This document shows, in pieces, positions 7,904 to 16,615 of a DNA stretch of 56,837 bases. Numbering within the stretch: the first letter of the stretch is position 1; the number at the start of each line of letters is the position of its first letter. The notes beneath the pieces are model-generated. The model searched no databases. It saw only the letters and a list, made by a program, of their open reading frames with translations, and was not told the DNA's origin. The DNA comes from DATJHM01 sp035493895. Lineage in GTDB: Bacteria > Chloroflexota > Ktedonobacteria > Ktedonobacterales > Ktedonobacteraceae. Where the stretch lies: assembly GCA_035493895.1 (NCBI GenBank), contig DATJHM010000100.1, forward strand, positions 1 to 56,837, given 5' to 3'. A program made the position numbers and the translations under genes.

Positions 7904-9028
7904 ATGAGTGAGAAGAAGCGTGTAGGCGTTGTTTTTGGAGGACGTTCTGGCGAGCATGAAGTCTCGTTGGCCTCAGCGGCATCGGTCCTGGAAAACCTGA
8001 ATCGAGAAGCCTACGAAATCATTCCCATTGCGATTACGCAACAAGGAACCTGGCTCTGGGGTGTAGAGCCCCGGCAACTGATACAGGCGAAAAATGACCC
8101 GGCGTTGTACGAAGAGTTGCAGCACAATCCTGCTGTCACATTACAGATAGGTGGTTCCGGTCCTAAACGTTTGATACCGATCCAGAGTGCCGAGCCGCTT
8201 GCACAGGATGGGAAGTTGGACGTACTTTTTCCCGTTTTGCACGGTCCCAATGGAGAAGATGGTACAATTCAAGGGTTGTTCGAGATGGCGGACGTGCCCT
8301 ATGTCGGCTGTGGTGTGCTGGCCTCGGCGATTGGGATGGACAAAGAGATCATGAAAAGGATCTTTCTCATGGCAGATTTGCCAATTGTCGATTCACTCAC
8401 ATTTAAACGTCATGCCTGGGAGCGTGCGCCCGAGGAGATATTGGAGGCAATAGAGCAGGGCCTCCCTTATCCTTGCTTCGTGAAGCCAGCCAATCTTGGT
8501 TCCAGCGTTGGTGTCAACAAGGCGCGAGATCGTGAGGAGCTCCAGAACGCTGTGCAGCTAGCATTCAGCTATGATCGGAAGATCATCGTCGAGCAGGGTC
8601 TCGATGTGCGTGAATTTTCTTGCGCAGTCCTGGGCAACGATGAGCCGAAAGCTTCGGTCGTCGGTGAGATCCTGCCCGGTAGCGAGTTCAGTGATTATAA
8701 TGACAAATACATCAATCACACGATCCGCTTTGACATCCCCGCATCGCAGATTCCCGGTGAACAGGCGCTTGCACTGCAAAGCATGGCACTCAAGGCCTAC
8801 CAGGCACTCGACCTCAATGGCCTGGCACGCGTCGACTTTTTCCTCGACAAAGTTAGCGGCAATTACTTTATTAACGAGGTCAATACGCTGCCGGGTTTCA
8901 CCGATATGAGCCTGTATCCCAGACTCTGGGCCGCCAGTGGTCTCTCCTATCAACGGCTTCTTGATACCTTGATTGAATTGGCCCTTGAGCGCTATGCAGA
9001 TCAGCAGCAGCGCCGTTTTAGCCATTAA
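7904..9028 (+). CDS. ddl: D-alanine--D-alanine ligase
   Basis: This ATP-grasp ligase of 374 residues makes D-Ala-D-Ala for MurF. It opens with VVFGGRSGEHEVSLASA, the Ddl N-terminal signature. The ATP-grasp part has KEIMKRIFLMADLPIVDS, CFVKPANLGSSVGVNKA and the final metal site NEVNTLPGFTDMSLYPRLW. The omega-loop region SDYNDKYIN has the Tyr/Lys pattern of ordinary D-Ala-D-Ala enzymes rather than the His of VanA-type D-lactate ligases, so a resistance role is unlikely. GGAGAG lies just before the ATG, 9 bases after the murF stop, so co-transcription is likely. Confidence 0.94.
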   Translation: MSEKKRVGVVFGGRSGEHEVSLASAASVLENLNREAYEIIPIAITQQGTWLWGVEPRQLIQAKNDPALYEELQHNPAVTLQIGGSGPKRLIPIQSAEPLAQDGKLDVLFPVLHGPNGEDGTIQGLFEMADVPYVGCGVLASAIGMDKEIMKRIFLMADLPIVDSLTFKRHAWERAPEEILEAIEQGLPYPCFVKPANLGSSVGVNKARDREELQNAVQLAFSYDRKIIVEQGLDVREFSCAVLGNDEPKASVVGEILPGSEFSDYNDKYINHTIRFDIPASQIPGEQALALQSMALKAYQALDLNGLARVDFFLDKVSGNYFINEVNTLPGFTDMSLYPRLWAASGLSYQRLLDTLIELALERYADQQQRRFSH

Positions 9029-9073
9029 ATCAGGCAAGTAGTTTTTTAAAAGAAGAAGAAAGGAATATGCTTA

Positions 9074-9637
9074 ATGGAGCAAAATGAAATGCAAGCCCCG
9101 TTTATTGTCGGGCCGCGTCTCTATCTGCGTTCACTGGAACCGGAGCAGGACTTTGAAAAGGTGGCACGTTGGAACAACGAAGAGGAGATGCGTAGCTATT
9201 TCAATGTCTATCCCACCAGCTATACACGTATGAAGGAGCGATTGGGCCAGTTCTACCAGAGTTTTACGCATATCTTATTTGGAGTGGCTCTCAAAGGTGA
9301 GCGCGATATTATTGGGATTGCGGGCCTAAAAGACATCAATACGCTGAACCAGAGTGCGGAGTTCTACGTCAAAATTGATCCTTCGCAACAGGGCAAGGGT
9401 TATGGAACTGAGGCCACAAAGCTGACGTTACGCTATGGGTTTATGGAGTTGAACCTCAACCGCATTCAGACGCAAGACATGGAAGAGAATATTGGGGGCT
9501 GGCGTGCTGATGAAAAGGCCGGTTTCAAGTATGAAGGGACGCTACGTGAGGCCATTATGCGCTTCGGCAAATACCATGGTGTGCGTGTCTATAGCATTCT
9601 ACGCTCAGAATTTATGAAGCAGGATGAAAGCAAATAA
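9074..9637 (+). CDS. GNAT family N-acetyltransferase (RimJ/RimL-like)
   Basis: A 187-residue GCN5-related acetyltransferase. The N-terminal GPRLYLRSLEPEQDFEKVARW is typical of the RimJ/RimL subgroup. The acetyl-CoA pyrophosphate loop is QQGKGYGTEA at about residue 107, followed by NLNRIQTQ and ADEKAGFKYEGTLREAI. RimJ/RimL enzymes acetylate ribosomal protein N-termini, but many relatives act on small amines, so the substrate is open. It follows ddl by 45 bases in the same direction and probably belongs to the murF-ddl transcript. Confidence 0.85.
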   Translation: MEQNEMQAPFIVGPRLYLRSLEPEQDFEKVARWNNEEEMRSYFNVYPTSYTRMKERLGQFYQSFTHILFGVALKGERDIIGIAGLKDINTLNQSAEFYVKIDPSQQGKGYGTEATKLTLRYGFMELNLNRIQTQDMEENIGGWRADEKAGFKYEGTLREAIMRFGKYHGVRVYSILRSEFMKQDESK

Positions 9638-9656
9638 GAAGTAATCAAGAGAAAAA

Positions 9657-10598
9657 ATGGTAAAGATGTTTCCTTCTAAATTTTATCAGCATGTGGTAGT
9701 GACACCTTTTACGCGTTACCAGGGGCCCCTTGCGCCACAAAGCGAACTATGGTTGAAAGACGAAACACAGCAGGTTGGCCATTCCTTTAAATTTCGCGGC
9801 ACCTACCATCGCCTGTCAGAGGAGAAGCCGGGGACAACAGTCGTCACGGCTTCGACAGGGAATCACGGCATAGGAGTTTCCCTGGCCGCGCAAAAGCTTG
9901 ACCTCAACGTACAGATCTTTGTGCCCGAACATATCTCTGATGTCAAATATCAGAAGCTTGTCGACCTGGGAGCAAGCGTGAGAAAGGTTGAGGGAGGCTA
10001 TGATGAGTGTGTTCAGGAGGCATTGCATTTTGAGGCCGAAACCGGAGCACCTTATATCTCCAGCCTGGATGATCCATCGGTGACGCGTGGGCATTCGAGC
10101 CTGTTCTATGAGATTCGTGAGCAGTCAGAAGATCAGCTCGATGTGCTTTTCCTCCCTGTAGGAGGTGGTGGGCTCTTATCGGGGTGTCTGGACGCCTATC
10201 ATGGAACAGATATGGCAATCATTGGTGTTGAGTTGGACTGTGTGCCATCGATGCAGATCGCCCTTGCAACCGGTGAGCGTGTATTGCTTCCCCCGGCTAG
10301 AAGTCTGGCTGAAGGAATGCTTGTGCGGCAAGCTGGAGTCGTGCCACTTAAAAAGGCGCGGGAATATGCACATTTCTCAATAGAGCTGGTTTCCGAGGCA
10401 GAGATCGAGCAGGCGATCAGCCTGTTATTGAGCCATAACGGCATTCGAGCTGAGGGGGCAGGAGCCTCCGCAGTGGCCGTAGCGCTTCGCTATCTGAAAC
10501 GCGTGCCCGGGCAGAGAGTCGCCGCAGTGATCTCCGGTGGTAATATTGATGAGAATGTACTTCAGGAAGTACTCGCCAGACAACTCGCCACTTCTTAG
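9657..10598 (+). CDS. PLP-dependent threonine dehydratase / serine racemase-like enzyme
   Basis: A fold-type II PLP enzyme of 313 residues. WLKDETQQVGHSFKFRG carries the Schiff-base lysine K45. TASTGNHGIGVSLAAQ binds the substrate carboxylate, and VGGGGLLSG cradles the PLP phosphate. There is no C-terminal ACT domain, so this is the short catabolic or racemase-like form acting on threonine, serine or a related hydroxy-amino acid. It lies 19 bases after the acetyltransferase and 3' of murF-ddl. The context would allow a D-amino-acid role, but the sequence does not prove it. A MITE-like element follows its stop by about 50 bases. Confidence 0.84.
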   Translation: MVKMFPSKFYQHVVVTPFTRYQGPLAPQSELWLKDETQQVGHSFKFRGTYHRLSEEKPGTTVVTASTGNHGIGVSLAAQKLDLNVQIFVPEHISDVKYQKLVDLGASVRKVEGGYDECVQEALHFEAETGAPYISSLDDPSVTRGHSSLFYEIREQSEDQLDVLFLPVGGGGLLSGCLDAYHGTDMAIIGVELDCVPSMQIALATGERVLLPPARSLAEGMLVRQAGVVPLKKAREYAHFSIELVSEAEIEQAISLLLSHNGIRAEGAGASAVAVALRYLKRVPGQRVAAVISGGNIDENVLQEVLARQLATS

Positions 10599-10914
10599 CC
10601 TATTGAAACATGGCGCAAACGTCATGCGCCTATGAAGGCCGAGAGGAGGACCCAGTAGCGGCACGGTGGAGTGTAACGGAACTGTGCCTGCGAACTCGCA
10701 CGATGCGTCTGGCTCCGCAGGAGGGAGAGACGCGCGAGCAGAGAGAGGTGTCTTCGCCGCTGATCTCCGTGGTCGAAAAACAGGTGCCTGCAATCGCCAT
10801 CGCCTCCGTTGCCGTTGTCGTCTGCGGAGCCAGCGGAATCGTGCGAGTTCGCAGGCACAGTTCCACCGTGCCTCTACTGGGTCCCGGCTTTCGGTATACT
10901 GATTGCTCGCGCTT
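10599..10914. other. Convergent intergenic region occupied by a repeat
   Basis: This 316-base gap between two convergent genes holds the palindromic element at 10648-10884 and nothing else I can support. The element may double as a bidirectional terminator because its arms can fold into a long hairpin. Confidence 0.55.
10648..10884. mobile_element. Complete copy of MITE-like inverted-repeat element
   Basis: The ends are perfect inverted repeats: GGACCCAGTAG (10648) and CTACTGGGTCC (ending 10884). Inside lie GGAACTGTGCCTGCGAACTC and its reverse complement GAGTTCGCAGGCACAGTTCC, then CTGGCTCCGCAG and CTGCGGAGCCAG. The centre has GATCTCCGTGGTCGAAAAAC and CCTGCAATCGCCATCGCC. At 237 bp it closely matches the copy at 3887-4126 (240 bp). 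No protein is encoded. Confidence 0.68.
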
Positions 10915-11754
10915 TTACTCGGCGGTATTGATGCATTGTTCGGTCTGGTACCAGGCGAGCGTCTCCCGTAAGTTAACGACGTGCCCGATAACCGTCGTAG
11001 CGGGAGCAGTAAGACCCGCAGTAGCAGCGTCCTCGGCGATAGTCGCAAGCGTGCCAGTGATGACGCGCTGGCGTTCAGTTGTGCCATTCTGGATCACAGC
11101 GGCGGGTAGTTCGGGAGCGAGTCCGCCTGCGATGAGGCGTTGCGTAAACTCAGGAAGCGTTTTGACGCTCATCAGGATCACCAGCGTGCCACCAATGCGT
11201 GCAACAGCCTCCCAATCCATCTGTCTTGACGTGAGAGAAGTGCTTTCATGCCCGGTGATAATAGTCACAGCAGAGGCATGGTCACGATGCGTGACCGGAA
11301 TCCCCGCATAAGCAGGCACAGCGATGGCGGAAGTAACGCCCGGCACAATTTCGAAGGGGATATCGGCCTTGACCAGAGCCTCCGCCTCCTCGCCTCCTCG
11401 CCCAAAAATGCAAGGATCGCCCCCTTTGAGGCGGACGACTTTGCAGCCCTGACGTGCATACGTAATCAAAAGCGTATTGATCGACTCCTGATCCATCGTA
11501 TGTTGTTTGGGACCTTTGCCCACAAAAATCTGGACGGCCCCTTTACGGGTCTCCTCAAGAAGTTCAGTATTGATCAAGCGGTCATAGAGAACGACATCAG
11601 CGGAGCGCAGATAGCGCAGCCCTTTGAGGGTAATGAGCTCGGAGTCACCAGGTCCGGCCCCGATCAGATAGACTTTGCCCTGGCGAGGTTGCTCATCATC
11701 TTCATCAATCTTTGTCATACCATCGGACCAGTCATAGTGTTGCCTGGTTATCAT
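10915..11754 (-). CDS. cobA: Uroporphyrinogen-III C-methyltransferase (SUMT)
   Basis: This 279-residue SAM-dependent enzyme methylates uroporphyrinogen III at C2 and C7 to precorrin-2, the first step towards siroheme or cobalamin. VYLIGAGPGDSELITLKGL is the N-terminal SUMT signature and VLYDRLI follows. LKGGDPCIFGRGGEEAEAL is the second signature, then VPGVTSAIAVPAYAGIPVTHRD. I keep the ATG at 11754, which has GAGAGG upstream and overlaps the end of the preceding gene by 23 bases, suggesting translational coupling; an ATG at 11718 is possible. With the precorrin-2 dehydrogenase and sulfite reductase genes beside it, siroheme is the likely product. Confidence 0.92.
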   Translation of the reverse strand: MITRQHYDWSDGMTKIDEDDEQPRQGKVYLIGAGPGDSELITLKGLRYLRSADVVLYDRLINTELLEETRKGAVQIFVGKGPKQHTMDQESINTLLITYARQGCKVVRLKGGDPCIFGRGGEEAEALVKADIPFEIVPGVTSAIAVPAYAGIPVTHRDHASAVTIITGHESTSLTSRQMDWEAVARIGGTLVILMSVKTLPEFTQRLIAGGLAPELPAAVIQNGTTERQRVITGTLATIAEDAATAGLTAPATTVIGHVVNLRETLAWYQTEQCINTAE

Positions 11755-12445
11755 AGTTTGCTACCGCCTCTCTCAGATCTGCTGTAAGGGATGCTATAGA
11801 GATTTCGATATTATAGCGCCGCAGCAGCTCGACGGTGAGCGCCAGGGCCAGAGTTTCCTCGCCTTCCGTGAGAAGTTTGAGGATATCAGAAGTGAAGAAG
11901 TCGCCAAAGAACGTATCGCGTGTGTCGTAGGAGAGGCCAGCGTTACGCATGTAAGCACGTACGACAGCGGCAAGCTGCATATAGGTGGCGTAAGTGGGGG
12001 GGAATTGAGCCTCCAATTGCTGACGGATACGTTTGGCGAGACTGGGGCTTGCGCCCTCTGTAGAAACGGCTACGGTGAACTGACCCCGACGCAAAATCGA
12101 GGGCACAATATAATTGCAGTAAGCAGGCACATCGACGACATTGAGGAGTTGATTGTGCTCCTGTGCCTCCTGCCAGATCTGCTTGACCAGAGCTGGTTCA
12201 TTTATTGCCGCCACGACCACGAACGCGTCGGTGAGATCCCCCGGCTCGTAAGCTTTAGAGAGTAGAGAGACCTCATTGCGTTCAGCCATAGCAAGAAGTT
12301 CAGGACAGAAGTTCGTCCATTGCACCGTCACTTTGGCCCCGCTGGTAAACAAAGCGCCAGCTTTTTCTGCCGCAATACGTTCACCGCCGAGAACAAGTAC
12401 CCGGCGTTCACGAATATCGAGCATAATAGGATAATAGTTAGGCAT
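11732..12445 (-). CDS. Precorrin-2 dehydrogenase / sirohydrochlorin ferrochelatase (Met8/CysG-N type)
   Basis: A 237-residue protein that oxidises precorrin-2 to sirohydrochlorin with NAD and, in many homologues, inserts iron to give siroheme. The N-terminus has the Rossmann segment VLVLGGERIAAEKAGAL, then KVTV. DAFVVVAAINEPALVKQIW and NVVDVPAYCNYIVPSILRRG are family signatures, and GASPSLAKRIRQQLEAQF completes the dimer domain. GGAAGAGG precedes the ATG. It lies 31 bases downstream of the sulfite reductase gene and overlaps cobA, so the three likely form one operon making siroheme and the enzyme that uses it. Confidence 0.9.
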   Translation of the reverse strand: MPNYYPIMLDIRERRVLVLGGERIAAEKAGALFTSGAKVTVQWTNFCPELLAMAERNEVSLLSKAYEPGDLTDAFVVVAAINEPALVKQIWQEAQEHNQLLNVVDVPAYCNYIVPSILRRGQFTVAVSTEGASPSLAKRIRQQLEAQFPPTYATYMQLAAVVRAYMRNAGLSYDTRDTFFGDFFTSDILKLLTEGEETLALALTVELLRRYNIEISIASLTADLREAVANYDNQATL

Positions 12446-12476
12446 CGGAAAACCTCTTCCTGAAACTGCGCAGATT

Positions 12477-14219
12477 TTACTGTGCTATGCTACTGGTGAG
12501 GCTTGCGACCTTTGCCTGAAGAGCTTCAATGCCAATGCGTTGGCAATAGTCACCGAAAAACTCACTTCCTTCGCGCTCCTCCTTCCAGAGAGTCAGGAGG
12601 GGACGCAACGTGTGGGCCAGATCACTCAGGCGCACAGAGGCGGCATAGAGTGTATTCAAACGGGTATTCTGCATGTCACCGCCGACATAGATATTATAGA
12701 TGTCTTTGGTGCGGCCGACAAAGCCGATATCGCCCATATAAGGTCGAGCACAACCATTGGGGCAGCCAGTCATACGAATACTGATGCGTTCCCCGGCCAG
12801 TCCTAGCTCGTGGAGATCGGCCTCAATCTGGCGTACCACGTCAGGATGGACGCGTTCAGCCTCGGCCACGGCCTGTCCGCAGGTGGGCAGAGCCGGGCAG
12901 GCCATAGCAAAGCGATAAGCGCCGATGGATTGCGGATCCGTCTCAATGCCATAATCGTGCAGAAGCGCTTCAAGCGCAGAACGTTGTTCGGCAGAGATGT
13001 CACAGAGTAAAATGTCTTGCTGGGCAGTCAGGCGAACGCCAGGGGCAAACTGCTCGAGAACGCGGCGGAGGCCACTGCGGAGACGCTGAGATTCCGTATC
13101 TCTGACGCGGCCATTTTCTACATGGAGACCGAGGAACCAGCGTCCATCGGCCTGCTCGTGCCAGCCCAGATGGTCGTCGACATCGTGCATTTCAACGGGG
13201 CTGGGAGCGGCCAGGGAGCGGCCTAAGCGGCGCTCAACCTCGGCGCGAAACCAGGGAATGCCACGCTCTTCAACCACGTACTTCATACGCGCATGCTTGC
13301 GATTCTTGCGGTCGCCATAATCGCGTTGCACCGTGACGATAGTCTCTGCCAGCTGTAAGACCTCATCAACGCCGATATCGCAGAATGGTTTGGCCAGCAA
13401 GGGAAACGTATCGGGTTTGCCATGGGTCATGCCCATGCCGCCGCCAATGACCACAGTAAAACCGACCAGATCGTCATTTTGCACGCGCGCGATCAGACCG
13501 ATATCCTGTGTATAGATATCGATGCAGTTATCGCCAGGGAAAGCGACGCCAATTTTGAATTTGCGGGGAAGATAGGTATCCCCATAAATTGGCTCCTCTT
13601 CGGGGGCCGCGTCAAGATCCTGTTTCTCGCCGTCGATCCAGATCTCGTGATAGCCGCTTGTCTTTGGGGCAAGGTGCATCGCAATGGCGTGAGCGATCTC
13701 TTCGAGTTGCGCGTGCGCGCGGCTTGCGCTCGGTGCGGGACAGGCCATGACATTGCGGTTGACATCCCCACAGGCAGCCAGTGTCGAGATTAACGATTGA
13801 TTGATATCATGAATAGTGGCACGCAAGTTGCTTTTCAAAACGCCATGCAGTTGGATGCTTTGACGCGTTGTGATACGTAGCGTGCCGTTGCCGTAGTTAC
13901 TGGCAATATCGTCTTGAGCAAGATACTGAGCAGCAGTCAAGACACCGCCAGGGATACGCGAGCGGATCATGAACTGATAAGCCTTCTCTTCACCAGCGGC
14001 TTTACGTGCCTGACGAAGATCGCGATCTTCCTGCTGATAGGAGCCATGGAACTTGAGCAACTGAATTTGATCCTCGCTAAAGCGCGAAGTATTCTGCTCT
14101 AGCTCCTCTGCCAGCTGCCCGCGCAAGTGACGGCTGTTGATTTTAATTTTCTCAACCTTGCTCCCCTCACCTTGACCCAGAGTAATGAGATCAGGTGCGT
14201 TCTGCTCTGGTGTTGGCAT
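12477..14219 (-). CDS. Sulfite reductase hemoprotein (siroheme/4Fe-4S)
   Basis: A 580-residue assimilatory sulfite reductase catalytic subunit, which reduces sulfite to sulfide by six electrons. The iron-sulfur/siroheme ligand cysteines are in ACPALPTCG (CX5C) and TGCPNGCARPYMGDIGFVG (CX3C). LRITTRQSIQLHGV, VMACPAP and GGGMGMTHGKPDTFP are the other conserved blocks. The CPNGCARPYMGDIGFVG form points to sulfite rather than nitrite reductase, though this is not absolute. I use the ATG at 14219 (GAAGGAG before it), not the upstream ATG at 14255. No flavoprotein subunit is nearby, so ferredoxin may be the donor. It is the first gene of the siroheme operon. Confidence 0.9.
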   Translation of the reverse strand: MPTPEQNAPDLITLGQGEGSKVEKIKINSRHLRGQLAEELEQNTSRFSEDQIQLLKFHGSYQQEDRDLRQARKAAGEEKAYQFMIRSRIPGGVLTAAQYLAQDDIASNYGNGTLRITTRQSIQLHGVLKSNLRATIHDINQSLISTLAACGDVNRNVMACPAPSASRAHAQLEEIAHAIAMHLAPKTSGYHEIWIDGEKQDLDAAPEEEPIYGDTYLPRKFKIGVAFPGDNCIDIYTQDIGLIARVQNDDLVGFTVVIGGGMGMTHGKPDTFPLLAKPFCDIGVDEVLQLAETIVTVQRDYGDRKNRKHARMKYVVEERGIPWFRAEVERRLGRSLAAPSPVEMHDVDDHLGWHEQADGRWFLGLHVENGRVRDTESQRLRSGLRRVLEQFAPGVRLTAQQDILLCDISAEQRSALEALLHDYGIETDPQSIGAYRFAMACPALPTCGQAVAEAERVHPDVVRQIEADLHELGLAGERISIRMTGCPNGCARPYMGDIGFVGRTKDIYNIYVGGDMQNTRLNTLYAASVRLSDLAHTLRPLLTLWKEEREGSEFFGDYCQRIGIEALQAKVASLTSSIAQ

Positions 14220-14538
14220 AATTTCTCCTTCTGGTAACGGATTGAATGAATGCAAAGACCTGCCTGGCGGTGAACATTCACACTAAGAAGAACCGCGTTG
14301 TTCTCTTCCCCCAGATCAAAATAGCACTGCACAGTAGTTGTAGATCGCTCTCTCCATGAGAAATGTAGTGATAGTGACTATTGTATCTCGCTGTTCCATT
14401 GTGCTATTATAGTTGATATTGTCGATCAACAAAATATGATGACTCCTCCTACTATATGAGGTAGAGAGAGAGAATGTCAACCCTTTGAAGCAGAATGAAC
14501 AAGTATTTCATAGAAATATGTGAGGAGTAGACATACCA
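14220..14538. other. Divergent intergenic region upstream of the sulfite reductase gene
   Basis: No gene is seen. GTTGAT (14412-14417) and ATCAAC (14425-14430) form a short inverted repeat separated by 7 bases, a possible operator for either divergent gene. Nothing resembling a SAM riboswitch core is visible. Confidence 0.4.
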
Positions 14539-15486
14539 GTGAATATTCTCCTGAGTTGTATTTCAACGAAGCATTCCATGCTCAAACAGCATTGGTCCGA
14601 AACGAAAGAAGATACGATCTCCTGTCCCATAACCGTCCTGGGGAGCCGTGAGAAACCGAAGGGAGATCAGGGCGGTTTAGTTTGCCTGCTGAATGACCAG
14701 GGTAAGCTCCAACAGATTGTTGAATTATCAATGCCTGCTGGTATGGTTCGTTCAGACAATGGGATCTTCGTTGCGTCGATTGATACTATCCATGAGTTTA
14801 CCACCAACCTGGTCCCTGTGCAACAGGACATCGTCAGCTTGCCTGCGTTTAATCTTTTGCACTCGCTTTCGCGTTCGCAGCATGGATATCTGGCGGCAAG
14901 CACCGGTCTTGACGTGATTCTCGAATTTGATCGTACGGGCCAGCTTCTCTGGGAGTGGTGGGCGACCGAGCATGGTTTTGCGCATACGCCAACGGGCGAG
15001 CTGCGTGAAATCGACAAGAGCGTTGATTATCGTGGCATCAAATTTGGCACATTGGCGCAGACAACGCATGTCAATTCAGCCAGCGAACTGCCAGATGGGA
15101 CGATTCTGGCAACCTTGTTCCACCAGGGAATGATCATCGCGATCGATCGAGCCACGGGGAACTGGCGGCCAGTGTTGGAGGATCTGGATCATCCGCATGC
15201 AGTTCGTGTGCTGGCGGAGAATTACATCTCCGTTGCCGATACGAAGCGTGGGCGCGCCTTGCTGGTTCGCTTAGACGAGCAGGGGAAGGGGCATATCGAG
15301 CATGAAGTTGTGATCGATTGTACCTGGTTACAGGATGCCTACTATGATCAGCGTAACGATATGTGGTTCTTAGTGGATGGTCAAAATACACGGCTCGTTT
15401 TGCGCAGTGGTCCTTCCGGTGAAAAAGTAGTGAATGAGATCCAGCTTGATCCCGAGTGGCGTCTGTATGAAGTTTTGCCGCTCTAG
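14539..15486 (+). CDS. Beta-propeller-like protein of unknown function
   Basis: A 315-residue protein starting at GTG with GAGGAG 11 bases upstream. It lacks a signal peptide. Repeated blocks such as GGLVCLLNDQGKLQQIVEL, GLDVILEFDRTGQLLWEWW and TILATLFHQGMIIAIDRATG alternate short strands with turn motifs, as in arylsulfotransferase-like, SMP-30-like or PQQ-type propellers. I do not recognise a catalytic signature. It is monocistronic and ends at a strong shared hairpin. What it binds or does is unknown. Confidence 0.6.
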   Translation: MNILLSCISTKHSMLKQHWSETKEDTISCPITVLGSREKPKGDQGGLVCLLNDQGKLQQIVELSMPAGMVRSDNGIFVASIDTIHEFTTNLVPVQQDIVSLPAFNLLHSLSRSQHGYLAASTGLDVILEFDRTGQLLWEWWATEHGFAHTPTGELREIDKSVDYRGIKFGTLAQTTHVNSASELPDGTILATLFHQGMIIAIDRATGNWRPVLEDLDHPHAVRVLAENYISVADTKRGRALLVRLDEQGKGHIEHEVVIDCTWLQDAYYDQRNDMWFLVDGQNTRLVLRSGPSGEKVVNEIQLDPEWRLYEVLPL

Positions 15487-15510
15487 TTTTGTTTCTCCGC
15501 AAAATTGCGG

Positions 15511-15545
15511 TAATGGGCCTACAGTGAAAATCTGTAGGCCCATTA
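15511..15545. terminator. Bidirectional terminator hairpin
   Basis: TAATGGGCCTACAG (15511-15524) and CTGTAGGCCCATTA (15532-15545) form a perfect 14-bp stem with a 7-base loop between two convergent genes. On the plus strand it is followed by TTATG. A smaller CCGCAAAATTGCGG hairpin lies just upstream. Confidence 0.75.
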
Positions 15546-16400
15546 TTATGCATGGGTTCGTCGTTGCCGATTGATCTCGTAGAGCAGAATAGAGGTTGCG
15601 CAGGCGACGTTCAGCGAAGAGGCAGCGCCCGCGATGGGAATTTGCACGATAGTATCGCAGAGTTCTTTATAACTTGCACTCATCCCCCAGGTTTCATTCC
15701 CCACGACAAGAATAGTGGGTTGCGCAAAATCCTGTTCCGCAAGATCGACGACGGCCTTTTCATCGCTGCCCACGATTTGCAGACCGCTGGTACGGCCACG
15801 GATCTGATCGAGCCAGGGGAGCAGTTCTTTCTGCGAAGGGAGACGAACGGTAGGTAATGCGAAAAAAGAGCCGGTCGTGGCGCTGATCGTTTCGGGATCA
15901 TACAGATCGACGCTATGCCCGGTGATGATCAGGCCATCGACGTTGAGCGCATCGCAGGAGCGAATGATGGTCCCCAGATTGCCAGGGCTGGCCGGACGAT
16001 CGAAGACGATAACAAGCAATCGCTCATGGACGGGAATACGCTCCAGATCATCCTCAGGCATCGCCACCAGGGCCAGTAGCTCGGAAGGTTCGCTTTTACT
16101 GCTCAGCTTTTCGAGAAGATGTAGAGGCATCTCGTAATGGGTCTGAGCACGTGACTGGCGGAGAATATTTTCCGCCCAGTCCGAGAGCTTTTTCTCGCGT
16201 GTATAGGCAAAGGCGTTGATTTGCCAGTGATGACTCAGCGCCATATTGAGGGGGCGAACCCCCTCGACGAAAAATTCCCGGCTACGCAGGCGTTTCTCGC
16301 GTTTGCGGCGTAGCGTCTCAATATATTGAAAGTCATTATTTTCAGAATAGATTTTGACCAGCCGTGGTGGTCGGATTGGTGATTGTTTCATATGCTCCAC
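15546..16400 (-). CDS. SpoU/TrmH family 2'-O-ribose RNA methyltransferase
   Basis: A 284-residue SPOUT methyltransferase that would put a 2'-O-methyl group on rRNA or tRNA using SAM. The N-terminal part (KREKRLRSREFFVEGVRPL) is the RNA-binding substrate domain. Motif 1 is DRPASPGNLGTIIRSCDAL, motif 2 is VVGNETWGMS, and motif 3 is VQIPIAGAASSLNVACATSI, which form the knotted SAM site. The reading starts ATG-GAG-CAT-ATG; either ATG (16400 or 16391) may be used. It stands alone and shares its terminator with the convergent propeller gene. The exact target nucleotide cannot be read from the sequence. Confidence 0.88.
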   Translation of the reverse strand: MEHMKQSPIRPPRLVKIYSENNDFQYIETLRRKREKRLRSREFFVEGVRPLNMALSHHWQINAFAYTREKKLSDWAENILRQSRAQTHYEMPLHLLEKLSSKSEPSELLALVAMPEDDLERIPVHERLLVIVFDRPASPGNLGTIIRSCDALNVDGLIITGHSVDLYDPETISATTGSFFALPTVRLPSQKELLPWLDQIRGRTSGLQIVGSDEKAVVDLAEQDFAQPTILVVGNETWGMSASYKELCDTIVQIPIAGAASSLNVACATSILLYEINRQRRTHA

Positions 16401-16615
16401 CCCCTGGCGCGAAGTATAGCATGTTCGGCGGGGATTTTTGTAGTATTTTTCTCGAACTCAGCGATTTTTTTTGCGTAATCTCAGCATAAGATACCGTGTC
16501 AATCGCCGTATTTTTGCTGCGGGCTCACATCTACGTCAGAATAGTGGTGCCGCCAACGTCTTGATTTTATGGAGAGAATCAAGTACGCTCGAGCTATATG
16601 AGGGAGGGAATGTCC

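Noticed and set aside
10425..11087. Minus-strand open frame of 220 codons
   Set aside because: It covers the MITE-like element and the antisense of two real genes, with Arg/Ser-rich low-complexity sequence.
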